A DNA stretch of 64,000 nucleotides, from assembly GCA_022578965.1 (NCBI GenBank), contig MU400547.1, positions 1-64,000 of the forward strand, written 5' to 3'. This DNA is from Xylaria sp. FL1777 (Eukaryota; Ascomycota; Sordariomycetes; Xylariales; Xylariaceae). A program made the translations under genes and the position numbers. The notes under the pieces are model-generated. The model did not search any database. It was not told the DNA's origin and saw nothing but the letters and a program-made list of their open reading frames with translations. Shown in pieces: positions 53,120 to 64,000 of the stretch (position 1 is its first letter; each line of letters begins with the position of its first letter).

Positions 53120-54360
53120 TTTATTAATGCATAGTAATAAAAGTACCCTAAAAACCTCCTTAATAAACCACTGTTAAAGATCTTATTATTACTTGCAAAT
53201 TAAGACCTTAAAAGCAAACCTGTTATATTAATATATAACAAGTCTATTACATTTAGCTTAATTAAGTTTATAAAAGCTTACTAAAACTAAGCTTATTATT
53301 ATATTATTATTTAATTACTTAAACTTATATAGCTTAAAAAATTAAAAAAAAGCTTTAATTACTTTAATTTTATAATAATTCTAAAAGAATTTTATAATTT
53401 ATTTAAGTTTTTTAATACTAGTAAAGCAAACATATTGCTATAATTAAAGCAAAAAAACTTTGCTATTAAGCTAAAAAAAAACGCAGTTATATTTTATTTT
53501 TTTATATATTTATTAGCTTAAAATAAGCTAAAAAAACTACAAAAATAGCTTAATAAAATACTAAAAGCAAAAAAAATTAAAAAGTTTACTAGTTTTATTA
53601 GCGCTTTAATTTTTTTTATACTTAAAAAAAATAAAAGCTTATGTTTATATATAAACTATAAAAAACTTAATTAAATTATATATATATTGTATTACTCGGG
53701 CTAACGGCCTATTAGCTATGCTAGTTTTTATCTTTTATATATACAGGTAAAAACTGTGCTTATAGGTTAAAAGTAAGCCATAAGCAGCTTATTTTTTTTT
53801 TAGTAGCTAAGTAAAAACATCTTATATTTATTTCTAAGTTATACTAGTTCTGCTATAATTTTATTAAGTGTTTTGCTTTTTATTTCTTTGCTTTTAGGTT
53901 GTTTACTTATTTGCATTATGCTGTTAACTAAGTATATATACTTTTACGTAATTACTTTATAGTTTTTTTTTCCCTGTATTTTTTTTGCTTTATAGTTTGC
54001 TTGCTTTAGTATTGCTGCTTGCTTTATGCTACTTGCAGCAGTTTTTTTAGTTCTAGTACTTACTTAGTTAAGTATGCTGCTTTTTTTTTCTAGTTTTTTT
54101 TTAAACCTTTTTTTATTGTATTGCTAATGCATTATAGTTTGTTTGCTTTAGTATTACTGCTAGCTTTTTACTGCACTAGTTTTTCTATAACTAAGTTATA
54201 ACTAAGTTATAAGCAAAGTTAATTGCTTATTGCTTTTTAGTTTGCTTTTTATATATTTATTTTTTAAGCTGCTTTTGTGCTTTTTGTAGTAAGCTTACTA
54301 AATAAACATAGCTTATAAGTAGCTTATATACTAAGTAGTATAAAGTAGCAATAAATAATA
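53120..54360. other. Less-mutated pocket with internal repeats
   Basis: This stretch keeps CC, GG, TC and GA in several places (ACCTCC near 53155, CTCGGGCTAACGGCC near 53695, CCCTG near 53972). A segment of about 36 bp, TATAGTTTGCTTGCTTTAGT onward, is repeated at 53991 and 54133. A short ACTAAGTTATA tandem lies near 54190. No frame or known element was recognised. Confidence 0.5.
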
Positions 54361-54394
54361 AATTACTTTATTTAGCTATTTATATTAATTTTTT

Positions 54395-54935
54395 TCTTTT
54401 TTAACTATTAACTTTACTACTTTTATTATTATTACTACTACGTGCTTAGCTTACGCTTGCTTTAGTATATTAAAATGCTTAATTTATAATATAATTAGTT
54501 ATTAATATATTATAGTTATATAAAAATTTACTTTGCTATAGCTGCTATGCTTTCTGCAGTATATATTTATAACTAGTTTAACTTAAATATATATATTAAC
54601 TAGTATTAAGCTTATATATTTAAAGTTATAAGTTATTTTACTGCAGTTTTTATTAGTTATTTAATTTATAGTACTAAACAAAGTAGCTAATAGTTTATTA
54701 CTATATAGTTTAAGCTTTTATAACTGCTTATTGTTATATTTTTTTGCTATAACGCTAATTTTTAACATAAAGGTAAATGCTTTAGTACTTTATGCTAAAG
54801 TATTGCTAATAGTTTTAAAATTTGTATTTATTAAGCATACTAAAATGCTTAAGCTATGCTACTACTGTATTGCTTATATTATAATAGTATATTATATACC
54901 TTTTATTGCTGTTTTTTTTATATTAACTATATAAA
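54395..54935 (+). repeat. Interspersed repeat R31/54, second copy
   Basis: This is the partner of 31118-31545 in the same orientation, with an extra stretch of about 110 bp around 54640-54790. A 67-codon open frame (54731-54934) lies inside it. The aligned part of the other copy does not preserve that frame, so I do not treat it as a gene. Confidence 0.72.
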
Positions 54936-54949
54936 AATATTAATAACTT

Positions 54950-57900
54950 TTATGCTTGTAATATTATTAGTAAGTTTACTAAATGCTTATAATGCAAAAA
55001 AAGCAAAGTAAGCACTAAAAGTAGCAATTATAGTTTTATAAGTATTTTTAACTATATTAGTATTTGCATGTTTTTAAGCTTTATTTTATGCCTATTTTAA
55101 CTATTAAAGTTTTTTTAATCCTAAGTGCTACTAATAATTCTTTAGCTTAAAAAAATTAATAAAAAACTTTAATTGTTTATTAAAACTTGCATAGCTACGC
55201 GCTGTTTTTGTATTAATAAAAATATTTAAGCTATATTTATAGCTAATATACAACTTTAAGTTGCAATTAAAAAGGCAAAAAAAGCTATAGCAAGTAAAAA
55301 AGCTAGAAGTTTTACATAAATAAACTAGTTAAAAAGTATTTATATAACCTTTAAAAGTTAGTATTGTTATATATTTAGTAGCTAAAAGTTTTAGTAAAAT
55401 TTTAGTATTTAGTGCTTAATAAAGTTGCTTAATTGCTTTGCTTTCTTATAATGTATATTTTTTAACTTTTGTAGTTTTATGTTTATAATTTTGTATTGCT
55501 GTTTTTAGTACTTTATTGTATTATGTTTTACTTTAAAGTTTATAAACGTAAGCTTATAATAAGCAGCTTTTTTAAAACTATAAATAGCAAATAGCTTTAT
55601 AATAGCTGCTTTAGCTTTTGCTTTATAGTTATAGTAAACCTTTTTTAGCTCAAGGAAAAACTAGTGTTAATGTTTAGCTATTCTTGCTCCATGTTTAAAA
55701 GCTTCTGTTTTTATGTTTTTGCAGCTGCTTATAACTTAATTAATTCTTTAGCTACGTTATAATAGCTAAGCCTTTTTATATTTAAAACTTATTTAGCTAT
55801 TCTACGTGCTTTTTTTAGATCACGCAATAACTAATAGCTTAGTTAAAAATTTGTTTGCTTTTTTAGTGTGCTATAGGTAAATTAAATTATATATAAAAAT
55901 TAATATATTTTATTATTTATTTTAAAGCTACTTAATAAGATTTTAAAAGTTAAAATCTTTAGTAAAATTAACTTAAAAAATGCTTATTATTATTTATATA
56001 TTTAAAAAAAAAATAAACAAAAAACAGCGTTTTATATATATTATAGCTACTATAAATTTTTAGTTATATTTATAAGTTTATTAAATGCTTTTATTACTTT
56101 TTAAAATTATATATAAAAAGCACTTAATAATATAATAAATATATTTTATATTATATATTTTAATAATATGCTTATTTTTTTTAAATAAAAATTCTTATAT
56201 AAAACATATTTAGAACATTATTAAAAAGCTATAAAAAGTAAAACTATACGTTAAGCTATTTAAGTGCTAATTTTATTAAAAAAAAATCGAATTTTTAAGT
56301 TATATTATTTTTAGCTAAAAAATTAAAATAAACTTTTTATATATAAATATTATTTAATAATAGCTTATATTAAATATTTATTAAGCGCTATAATAATTTT
56401 TAAAGTTCTGCAACTTTTATTGCTGTTTTATAAATAAATATTTTTATATTGCTGCGCTTTTATTTAAGTATTTAAAAAAAAACATAATAAAAACAAAAAA
56501 AGGTTAAATTTTTTTAAATAGTTTTAAAAAAAAGGCTTTTAAAAACCTTTAAAATATATTTAAGCAAGCTATTCTTTTTATATATTTTAACCCCAAAAAA
56601 CAAATATTGCTAAAAACTAATTTCTTTAAAATAGCTTTTATAAAAAATTTATCTTAATAAAATAATTAAAGCATTTTTAAACTAGTTATGTTTTATTTTT
56701 AAAAATTATCTAAGAAAAAAATGCAGTATAATATGCTTAACTAAAAAATACTTGCAATAATAAATTGCTTTAAGCATTAGTAGTATTATTTACAAAAAAA
56801 CAATTTACTAGTTAAAGTATTAATTAATTATGTTAACTTTTAAGCATTTATAAAAACACTAAAGCTTAATAAAAAGCAAGCTTATTAATATTTATTATTA
56901 GCTTTTTTTAACTTTATTATTAAATATTAAGCAAGCAAAAAAAATAAAGCTAATTTTTTTTTGTGCTGTTTTAATTATATAGCTGTTTTGCTTAATAATA
57001 TTAATATTTTTTTAATATTAAAAAAAAAAGTTGCAATAGTATAGCAAGTTAAAGTTTTTAATTTATATTTTAATGTTTAAGCTAAAGCTTTATACTTTAA
57101 AGCTATATTTGCTAAAAAAGCTTTTTTTATTTAAGCAGTTATACGTTTGTATATATAAATAGCTGCAAGCTTAAAAAAATTAAAAAATTTAAAAGCTTTT
57201 AAAAAGCTAAAAAACTTTATTTAAAAAGTTTAAACAAAAAACCTTAAATGCTATACAATTATAAAACAATTAAAAGCAAAAAAGCTTACAAATTTTTAAT
57301 AGTTAATAAAAAAATCCTTAGTTTACTATAAAAATAAAATTTATATTTTTTTTAAAAAAGCTATATATTTTTAATTTATTAAGCTATATTATAATAATTT
57401 TTTAGCTAAATATTTTAGCTAAAGTTATACTTTAAAACTATTATAATAAAAGTTTTATTAAAGCAATATAAAACTAAATATTAAAAAGTACGTATAAAGC
57501 TATGCAATTTGCTTTAAAACTAAAGCAAAATATTACTAGAAGTATAGTAAACTTAACGTTTTACTAATATTTAGTAAATTTATATAAAAGCTATTTATAA
57601 ACTTTATTATAAGTTTACTAAAAACTTTTTATAAAAAAAAACTAATTAATACTATTTTTATTATTATAAATAAATTTATTAAGTTTATATATTTATTTTT
57701 AGTTAATATTATTATAACTTTAGTTAAGCTAGCAGTTTTATTTTACTATAAAATTAAATATATTTATAGTAGCTTAAAAAGCATTGTTTTTAATAAAAGC
57801 TTTATTTTTATTAGCTAATTTTAGTTTAATTTATGCTATTACTTAAAAGTTAAGCAAAAGCTTTTAGTAATATTTTATTTTAAAACTAATAAATAAATAA

Positions 57901-60900
57901 AACAAATAAACTAAATAATTAAAAGCTATTTTAAGTGCTTTATAAATAATAAACAAACTAATTAGCCTTAATTTTTATTTTAAGCTTTTTTTGCTATAAA
58001 TTTTGCTATTAATTTTATAACTAAACGATTACTTTTTAAAGCTTTATATAATTATATGCTAAAATTTCGTTTGTTTATTAAAAATAACTTTATATTAAAA
58101 AAGATTTTAGCTATATAAAAACGTTTTAACAAATTATAAACTATTAAAAACAAAATAACAAAGCAATAGTAAATCATAATTAATAAATATATAAAATATT
58201 ATAATAATAAGCATAAACTTATAACCTTTAAAACTAGAGATTTAATAACACTATTAACAAAAAATATTAAGTTTAAAAATAAAAAGTTAATGCTTAAGTT
58301 TATTAAACTTTTTTAAATTTTTTTTATAGTTAGTTTATAAGCATATTATATTAGTTTTTTAAAACAATATAGCTATTTTTATTCTGTTTTTTTAATTTAG
58401 CTGCTTAAGCTTTAAAAAACTAAACATAAATATAGTTTGCTTATATTAAACCTTAAAAATAAGTTAAAAAAATAAAAAGTTAAAAATATAATAAGTAAAA
58501 TAATTTATAATAAAAAAAAATATTATTTTATTAAATAAAAAAGCTAGCTAACTAAGTATAATTAATAAGTATTTACTATTAATATTATAGCTTTTAAAGC
58601 AATTAAAAACTTTAAAAAGCGCTTAAATTATAAAAAAAAAACAAAACTATTAAGCTAACAAAATAGTACTAATTTATTATTAATTTAACTATAAACTAAA
58701 GCTTAATTATATTATATATACTAATTAGTTATTTTTTTATTTTTAATTGCATAATAAAAATTATCCTTATTGCTTTAAGTTTTAAAATATTTGCGCTTTA
58801 CTAATAAGCTATACGTAAAAACACTACAAACAAATTATAAAATTTTTACAAAAAAGCCTTAAAATATTAATTATTAAACTTTAAAACATCTTTATGTTAA
58901 AAAAAGCCTATTAAATACTTTTATTGACGTTTATTAGCAATAATTAATATAGCTTTGCGTATATTTTTTTTAAAAGAAATAAAAGCAGCTTTTTAAGCTA
59001 TATATTTATAGTTTAGAACTTATACTTTAAATGCAATTAAACAAGCATACTGCTAGCATTAAAAATAGTTTTAATTCTATTAAAAAACTTTATAAAATTA
59101 GTTTAAATAAAGCTACTTATAGCGCTTATATAAAAAGGCTTAATAGCTTAACAAGCTAAAAATTTACGTTTTGCTATTAAGTGCTTATATTTAGTATACT
59201 ATTTTTGTATTGCTAATTATTAGCTAAACTTTATACAAAATAAAAACAAAACTACTTATTTTTATGTTGCTAACTTTGCTAATTAATTAAAACTAAGCTT
59301 TATAAGTTAATAAAAAACGCAAAAATACCTTTAAAAAGCAAAACTACATAGCTATAAAGTTAACATAATAATTGTTCGAAGTTTTTTAAATAATAGCGCA
59401 ATTTTTATTTATAATAATTTTTTTATAGTTATTTTTTTAAAGAACAAAAAAATAAACAAACTAGTTTAACAACTTTTAAATATATATTGCATTAAAATAT
59501 AATATAACAAGCAGTTAACCTATTAATAAAACTAATTTAAAATAAATATAAATTAATTTATAAGCTTGCGTAAAGTATAGTTATTTATATAGCTTATATA
59601 AGCTGTTATTTTTAAGTTTTTAAATTTGCAAATTATATTTAAAAGCAAGCTATTTTTTAGCTAAAATGCTTTTTTAAAACGCTTAAAACAAAGCTAATAT
59701 ACTAATAAACTACTTAAAACTATTATTTTTTTAATAGTTTTATACTTTTTGTTTTTAGCTTTAATAGTTTGCTTGCAAAGTTTATAAACAAAAATTACTA
59801 TAAAAATAAGCTAACGTTTAACTAATATAAAAACTTTAATATTTGCATTAAAATTAAACTTATTTTTTGCGTTATTTATATTAAAATTACGTAGAACAGC
59901 ATTTAGATTTTTATTTAAATTTATAAAGTTTAAATTATTTTTATTTTTATTTTTATTTTTTTTTTTTTAACTTATAAAAAGCTTAATAGTATTTATATCT
60001 TTATTAAAATTAGAGCTATTTTAAAAAAAAAGCAAACTGCTAGAACTTTTATTTTTATTATTAGAATTATTAAACTTTTAGCAAAAAAGTTCGTTAAAGT
60101 TTTGTTTTATAGTAAAATTAAACTTATTTTTAAATAAATTTAAGCATAAAGCAAGTTGCAATAATTTTTTATGTTTACGTTTATAATTATAGCTTTAATT
60201 GCAATTGCGTTTATATGTATTACTTTTAACTACTGCAAGTTTAAATAATATAATTATAATACAAATAATAATTAAAAAAAAAGCAAAAAAGATATAAAAT
60301 AAGTATAAAAATAGCAGTAGTAAAATATATAACTAAAACTAATTGTTTAGTAGCAGCTAAAAAAAGAAAAAAAAAAAAAGAAAAAAAAAGAAAAACATAT
60401 AGCAATAAAAGTATAAACATAAAACTTGCTATAAATATAACACAGAACAAACGTAACTTAATATATAAACATAAACATAAATATATAAATACTTTAATTA
60501 CTATACTGCATAAGCATTTTATTTAAAATATTATATTTATGCTTAATTACTTTATATTACTTTATTTTACTATTTATACTTAAGATTAATTACTTTAATT
60601 AATTTTACTTATATATAGGTTAAAAACAACTTAATTAAAAAAAGAAAAATAGTTATTATAATTAGGCTACTTAAGTACCTTAGCATATATTATAGGTTAT
60701 ATATATATATAGGATATTTTTTTTATACCTATTTCATAAAAGTTTTCTTCCTTTTTTAAGCTTTAGTTTTATTAAATACCTACTATAAAACTAAAAATAT
60801 ATTAACTATTATACTTAACCTTTAATGCTTTATACCTCCTATAACATAAAAAAGGGATAGCTTTAAGTATTTGCTTATTAGCTTTAATTAAAGCTTTTGT

Positions 60901-60970
60901 TTAATTATGCTACTAAACAGGTTTTTTTACACGTTGAACTTTTAATTGTTTATTTTATGTTATTACTTTT
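54950..60970. other. AT-rich DNA without recognisable genes
   Basis: No identifiable domains. Near 60240-60460 the plus strand has a lysine-rich, stop-poor frame, and its minus-strand mirror is a hydrophobic open frame. Both are low-complexity. The part at 60600-60960 is less mutated (TTCTTCC, CCTCC, GGGATAG) and is where the 3' LTR of the neighbouring minus-strand gypsy element should fall, but I could not define its ends. Confidence 0.4.
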
Positions 60971-60999
60971 ATGTAAGTATAGGCCTTTTTTTCCTTTTT

Positions 61000-61610
61000 A
61001 ATTATTTATGATTTTTTTTTTGTATAACTTTTTTTTTAGCTGCTATTGCTTTATTATTGTTAAGGTATAGCTTATTAAACTAATTGTTTTTTGTAGTTTG
61101 CAGCTATATTTCTAGTTGTACTAAAGGTTTTGCAAAGTTAGGGTTAGCTTTATAGAATTTTTTTAAAGCTTTTGCACTATTTTTAAAGTTTTTTGCGGAA
61201 TACTATTTGTTGTTTAGGTTTTATTCCTTTTAATCTACTTAATATTATAGCTTTTAGTAGTATAGTTAAAAAGCTTATATTTTTTTTACTACGAACTTTT
61301 TTTTACTTTTAAGTTTAATTACTTTGCTTTTAAGGTTTTTAAACGTTTGTTTAAGCAAAAAGTTGTTTAAGTACTTACGTAAGCAGTTAGCATAATAAAT
61401 ATTTTTTATTTTTTATAACTTAAGAACTTTAAATATATATAAATTATTGTTTTTAAACAAGATTTTAAATTTTTGTTATATTATAAAAAAGTTAAGTTTA
61501 TTAAAAAGCTTGTTAGTTTTTTATAACTGTTGTTTTTTTAAAATAAACATATAGTTACTAACGTTAAAATTAAGGTTATATTACAACTAGTTAGCAAAAC
61601 AGGTTATTTT
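61000..61610 (-). pseudogene. Gypsy integrase C-terminal module and chromodomain-like tail
   Basis: At 61371-61400 the minus strand reads IYYANCLRKY, matching the fungal gypsy V-F-H-x-x-x-L-R-K-Y segment. Upstream is NFNVSNYMFI, matching the V-G-D-x-V-x-I segment. Downstream, KKKFVVKKN, then SRLKGIKP, and later PNFAKPL have the order of a chromodomain (E-F-x-V-E-x-I, then V-K-W-x-G). The tail after it is also seen in fungal chromoviruses. The chromodomain call is moderate, because the aromatic cage residues cannot be verified in this decayed text. Confidence 0.65.
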
Positions 61611-61744
61611 ATTTTAGGTTTAAGTTAGGTATGCTTTTGTAGTATTAATAAATTTTTTAATTTTTTGTGCTTTTTTTTGTGCTTTTTTTTGTAGCTTTTT
61701 TTTTTTTTAGGCAGTTTGTTTAGCTTTTTTGCAGCTATATAGTT

Positions 61745-62230
61745 TTCCTAGTTAAAATAAAATAGCATAAAAAAGTTTATTTTTACTTCATAGAAAAATA
61801 GTTTTATAAACTTATATAGTATTATAGCTTATGCATAATTTATAGCAAGAAGTCTTTTAAACTAATTGTTTTAATAATGATTTATATAAAAATATAAGTG
61901 CTAATTTAAGTATTTATTTATAATTTTTGCTTGTTTTACTGTTTTATAATAGCTTACTAAAGCTAAAACATATATAACTTTTATTAGTTTATATAACTTA
62001 TTTATAAACGCTAATATAAATTAAGGCTTATAATTTAAAGTAATAGTTATAAAAACACTAAATACTTTAAAAGAACCTTTATAATATATTTTTATAGCAT
62101 TTTTTACGGTTGCATGCATTATATAAAAGATTGTTTAAGCATGCTTTTTTAGTTAGTTTACTATTATTAGCGCGTTGTTGTACTTATGTTTATTTTTAGG
62201 CATTTGTTTAAAGTTTATTACTAAGTAGCG
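61745..62230 (-). pseudogene. Degenerate gypsy integrase catalytic core (DD35E)
   Basis: The minus-strand text INFKQMPKNKHKY, followed by NNALIIVN, is the first catalytic region; the aspartate codon is now AAC at 62213-62215. ITLNYKP holds the second aspartate (AAT, 62033-62035). YYKTVKQAKIINKYL holds the glutamate (AAA, 61925-61927). The spacing is 60 codons, then exactly 35 residues between D and E, as in DD35E integrases. The RLLAINYA and FFYEVKIN segments downstream match the rest of the core. All three acidic residues are lost by GA>AA. Confidence 0.9.
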
Positions 62231-63339
62231 CTATATTTAGTTTAAAATAAAAAGCAGCTATAGTTTATTAAAGGTTTTATTTTAAAGTACTTTTATAAAG
62301 CAGTAGCTTATATAATTAATAATATACTTATTATAGTTTTTTTTTTAGTTTAAGCTACTAATAATATTAAATTACTAGCTATTATGTTTTAGTTTGTTTA
62401 AAGTAAGCTATAAGCATTTTTTATACGTTTTTTTAATTAATTAAGTGCATAAAAGCAAGTAATTAAAAACAATTAATTGATTTTTATAAATAGTTAAACT
62501 ATTTTTTACTTTTTAAAAGTTGTTTGCAGTAATAGCAGTTGCTTTTTAGCAGTAAATTGCTATGCTAAAGTTTTTATAGTTTTTTTATAGTATGCAAGCT
62601 ATTAATTAAGTACTTTAAAGTACTTTTTTAATACATAATAATAATATAGCTTGTTTTTTTTAAATAAATATAGTTTAAGTAATTAGTTAAAACAAAGTAA
62701 AGTACTAGTAAGTTTTTTTTTTTGTTTATTATGTTTATAGGTTTTTTTGTTTATAAAACAAAGCGTTAACTACTACATTTTTTTTTTTTAGCTAAAAAGC
62801 AATAAAAAAGTTATATTTTAAAAATAAAACAGCTTAGCTAGCTTATTTAAAGTTAAAGTGTTGTTTTTTTCCAAAATATTCTAATGCTTAGTAGTTAATA
62901 ATAATTAGAAAAAAGTTTTTATAAGTACTAATTAATTTAGCTTGCTATTTCTTTAAAGCTAAAATTACAGCTAATATTTTTTTATTATAAATATTATAAT
63001 TAAGTTTAGCGTTATATATTGTTTTAAAGTAAAAAGCTATAAAATGCTAAATGTTTTTATAATGCTGCAATATTATACTTGCTACTATGCTATTTAATAT
63101 ATTAGTTTTTACTTTTGTAAGTAAATTATAGTTAAAGTGTTTAAAAGTAAGTATAAAAGTTAAGGCCTTTTTTAATTATTAAACCAACTTTTTACATTTT
63201 TTTGTTTATTTAAAAAGAATGTTTTTTTTAGTTAGTTTGTTTAATAGTATTACTATTTAGCTATATTTTTTAATAAACTTGCAATAAAAGTTATAAAAGC
63301 TTAAAAAAAACTAGACTTTTTTTACTATAGTAAATAACT

Positions 63340-63770
63340 TTTAGTTTTAAATAACCTTTATTTTGCTAAAATTAACTTTTATACTTTTAGTATTAATAAT
63401 ATAGCTAAAAAACTTTGTTTTAGTTATATGGAATTTTAACTTTTTAAGGTTAGCTTGTAAACTTATACTTTAAAGTTAAGTAAGTACTTTTTAAACGTAT
63501 ATTTAGTATTTTTTTAAGCTATTAAAATAAATCAGAATATTGTTTATATAAGCGTTATAAAAATCGTTAAAATAATTAAATAAAGTATTATTAATATACT
63601 ATTAAAATATAAACGGTTTGTTTGTTAATTTAAACAATAAAACATAATAACAATATAACTTATAATATATATAAAACATTGTTAAGTTTTTATAACTAAA
63701 GTGCATACGTATATAGTAAAATGTTTATTATATGTTTATTTTAGTAAAAATCTTTGCTTTAGATATTTAA
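63340..63770 (-). pseudogene. Degenerate gypsy reverse transcriptase palm
   Basis: The minus-strand text AKIFTKINI is motif A (63733-63757, D now N). It is followed by TFYYIRMHFSYKNL. The catalytic box reads AYINNILIYFNS at 63518-63553, where gypsy elements have Y-x-D-D. Downstream KKLKFHITKTKFFSYIINT matches the segment ending in F-L-G-Y-I. Motif A to Y-x-D-D spacing is normal. The protein is inactive by loss of all three metal-binding aspartates. Confidence 0.88.
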
Positions 63771-64000
63771 AACAAAGTTTTTTTAATAAGTAGTAAAAAG
63801 TACTTGTTTTTTTATAATAATTTATTAAGTTTACAGTAGTTTACGCAAAAGCAAAAACTTTTGTTAAGTTTTTTAACAAATAAAACAAAAGATGCAAATA
63901 ATGTATTATTTAGTTTTATAAATCCTTTATGCAAATTATTAACTAAGTATGCTTGTATAGCTTTTAGCTTATTTAGTAATATTTTATATAAAAGAAAATA

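Larger units (their letters stand above)
60980..64000 (-). mobile_element. Ty3/gypsy chromovirus-like element, truncated by window end
   Basis: On the minus strand this T-rich block reads reverse transcriptase, RNase H region, integrase and a chromodomain-like tail, in Ty3/gypsy order. RT motif A, the Y-x-D-D box and the integrase first aspartate are all in one frame (offsets of exactly 68 and 446 codons), so no net frameshift occurred over about 1.5 kb. A frame change falls between about 61740 and 61610, in a poly-lysine stretch. Upstream RT, protease and gag lie beyond the right edge. A C/T-rich run at 60982-60998 could be the polypurine tract read on the minus strand. Chromoviruses are thought to use their chromodomain to target heterochromatin. 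Confidence 0.85.

Noticed and set aside
54731..54934. 67-codon open frame, plus strand
   Set aside because: Lies inside a repeat whose other copy (31.1 kb) does not keep the frame.
60241..60450. 69-codon hydrophobic open frame, minus strand
   Set aside because: Mirror image of a lysine-rich poly-A/AG tract on the plus strand.
61138..61146. Telomere-like GGGTTAG
   Set aside because: A single occurrence inside the gypsy pol remnant, not an array.
1..64000. Mitochondrial or endosymbiont genome as explanation for the AT content
   Set aside because: No rRNA, tRNA or conserved organelle genes. Decayed nuclear-type gypsy and Helitron elements with transition-only damage fit nuclear fungal DNA better.

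Overview
This window is about 64 kb of extremely AT-rich DNA. In 16 sampled lines (960 bases) C makes up 9% of bases, so total G+C is roughly 18%. I found no intact gene, tRNA, rRNA or CRISPR array. It looks like a transposon graveyard from a filamentous fungus, most likely an ascomycete with repeat-induced point mutation (RIP) or a similar process. The evidence is transition-only decay, fungal-type Ty3/gypsy and Helitron remnants whose reading frames are still traceable, tandem repeats, and no surviving gene. The species cannot be told from the sequence.

The decay is strongly context dependent. Of 87 C counted by hand, 45 follow A, 37 follow G, 3 follow T and 2 follow C, so TC and CC (GA and GG on the other strand) are nearly gone. 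CA is also scarcer than CT (28 against 53). Reading GA>AA, GG>AG and TC/CC>TT/CT backwards makes long coding frames recognisable. Aspartate and glutamate now read as asparagine and lysine, glycine as serine, arginine or lysine, and tryptophan or glutamine as stop.

Layout. 1-3400 (+): the 5' half of a Ty3/gypsy element (gag, then the start of reverse transcriptase). 3401-49392: about 46 kb of mixed remnants bracketed by an inverted 16-base match. It contains tandem repeats (3.8, 4.8, 11.2, 47.2 kb), a direct-repeat pair (10.4 and 12.3 kb), a Helitron helicase remnant (21.1-23.1 kb, +), an unidentified frame of about 840 codons (33.2-35.8 kb, +), three copies of a roughly 306-bp MITE-like repeat (31.6, 38.9, 49.0 kb), and unidentified minus-strand frames (40.6 and 45.8 kb). 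49436-52150 (+): Ty3/gypsy reverse transcriptase, RNase H and integrase, beginning about where the 1-3400 element stops. 52.2-61 kb: tandem repeats, a less mutated pocket, a second copy of the 31.1-kb repeat, and unassigned AT-rich DNA. 60980-64000 (-): a second gypsy element with reverse transcriptase, a DD35E integrase and a chromodomain-like tail, running off the window edge.

Nothing here is likely to make a functional protein. Together the parts suggest a heterochromatic AT-rich isochore, possibly (peri)centromeric, built by nested insertions. The best-supported nested event would be the 46-kb block splitting one gypsy element inside its reverse transcriptase.
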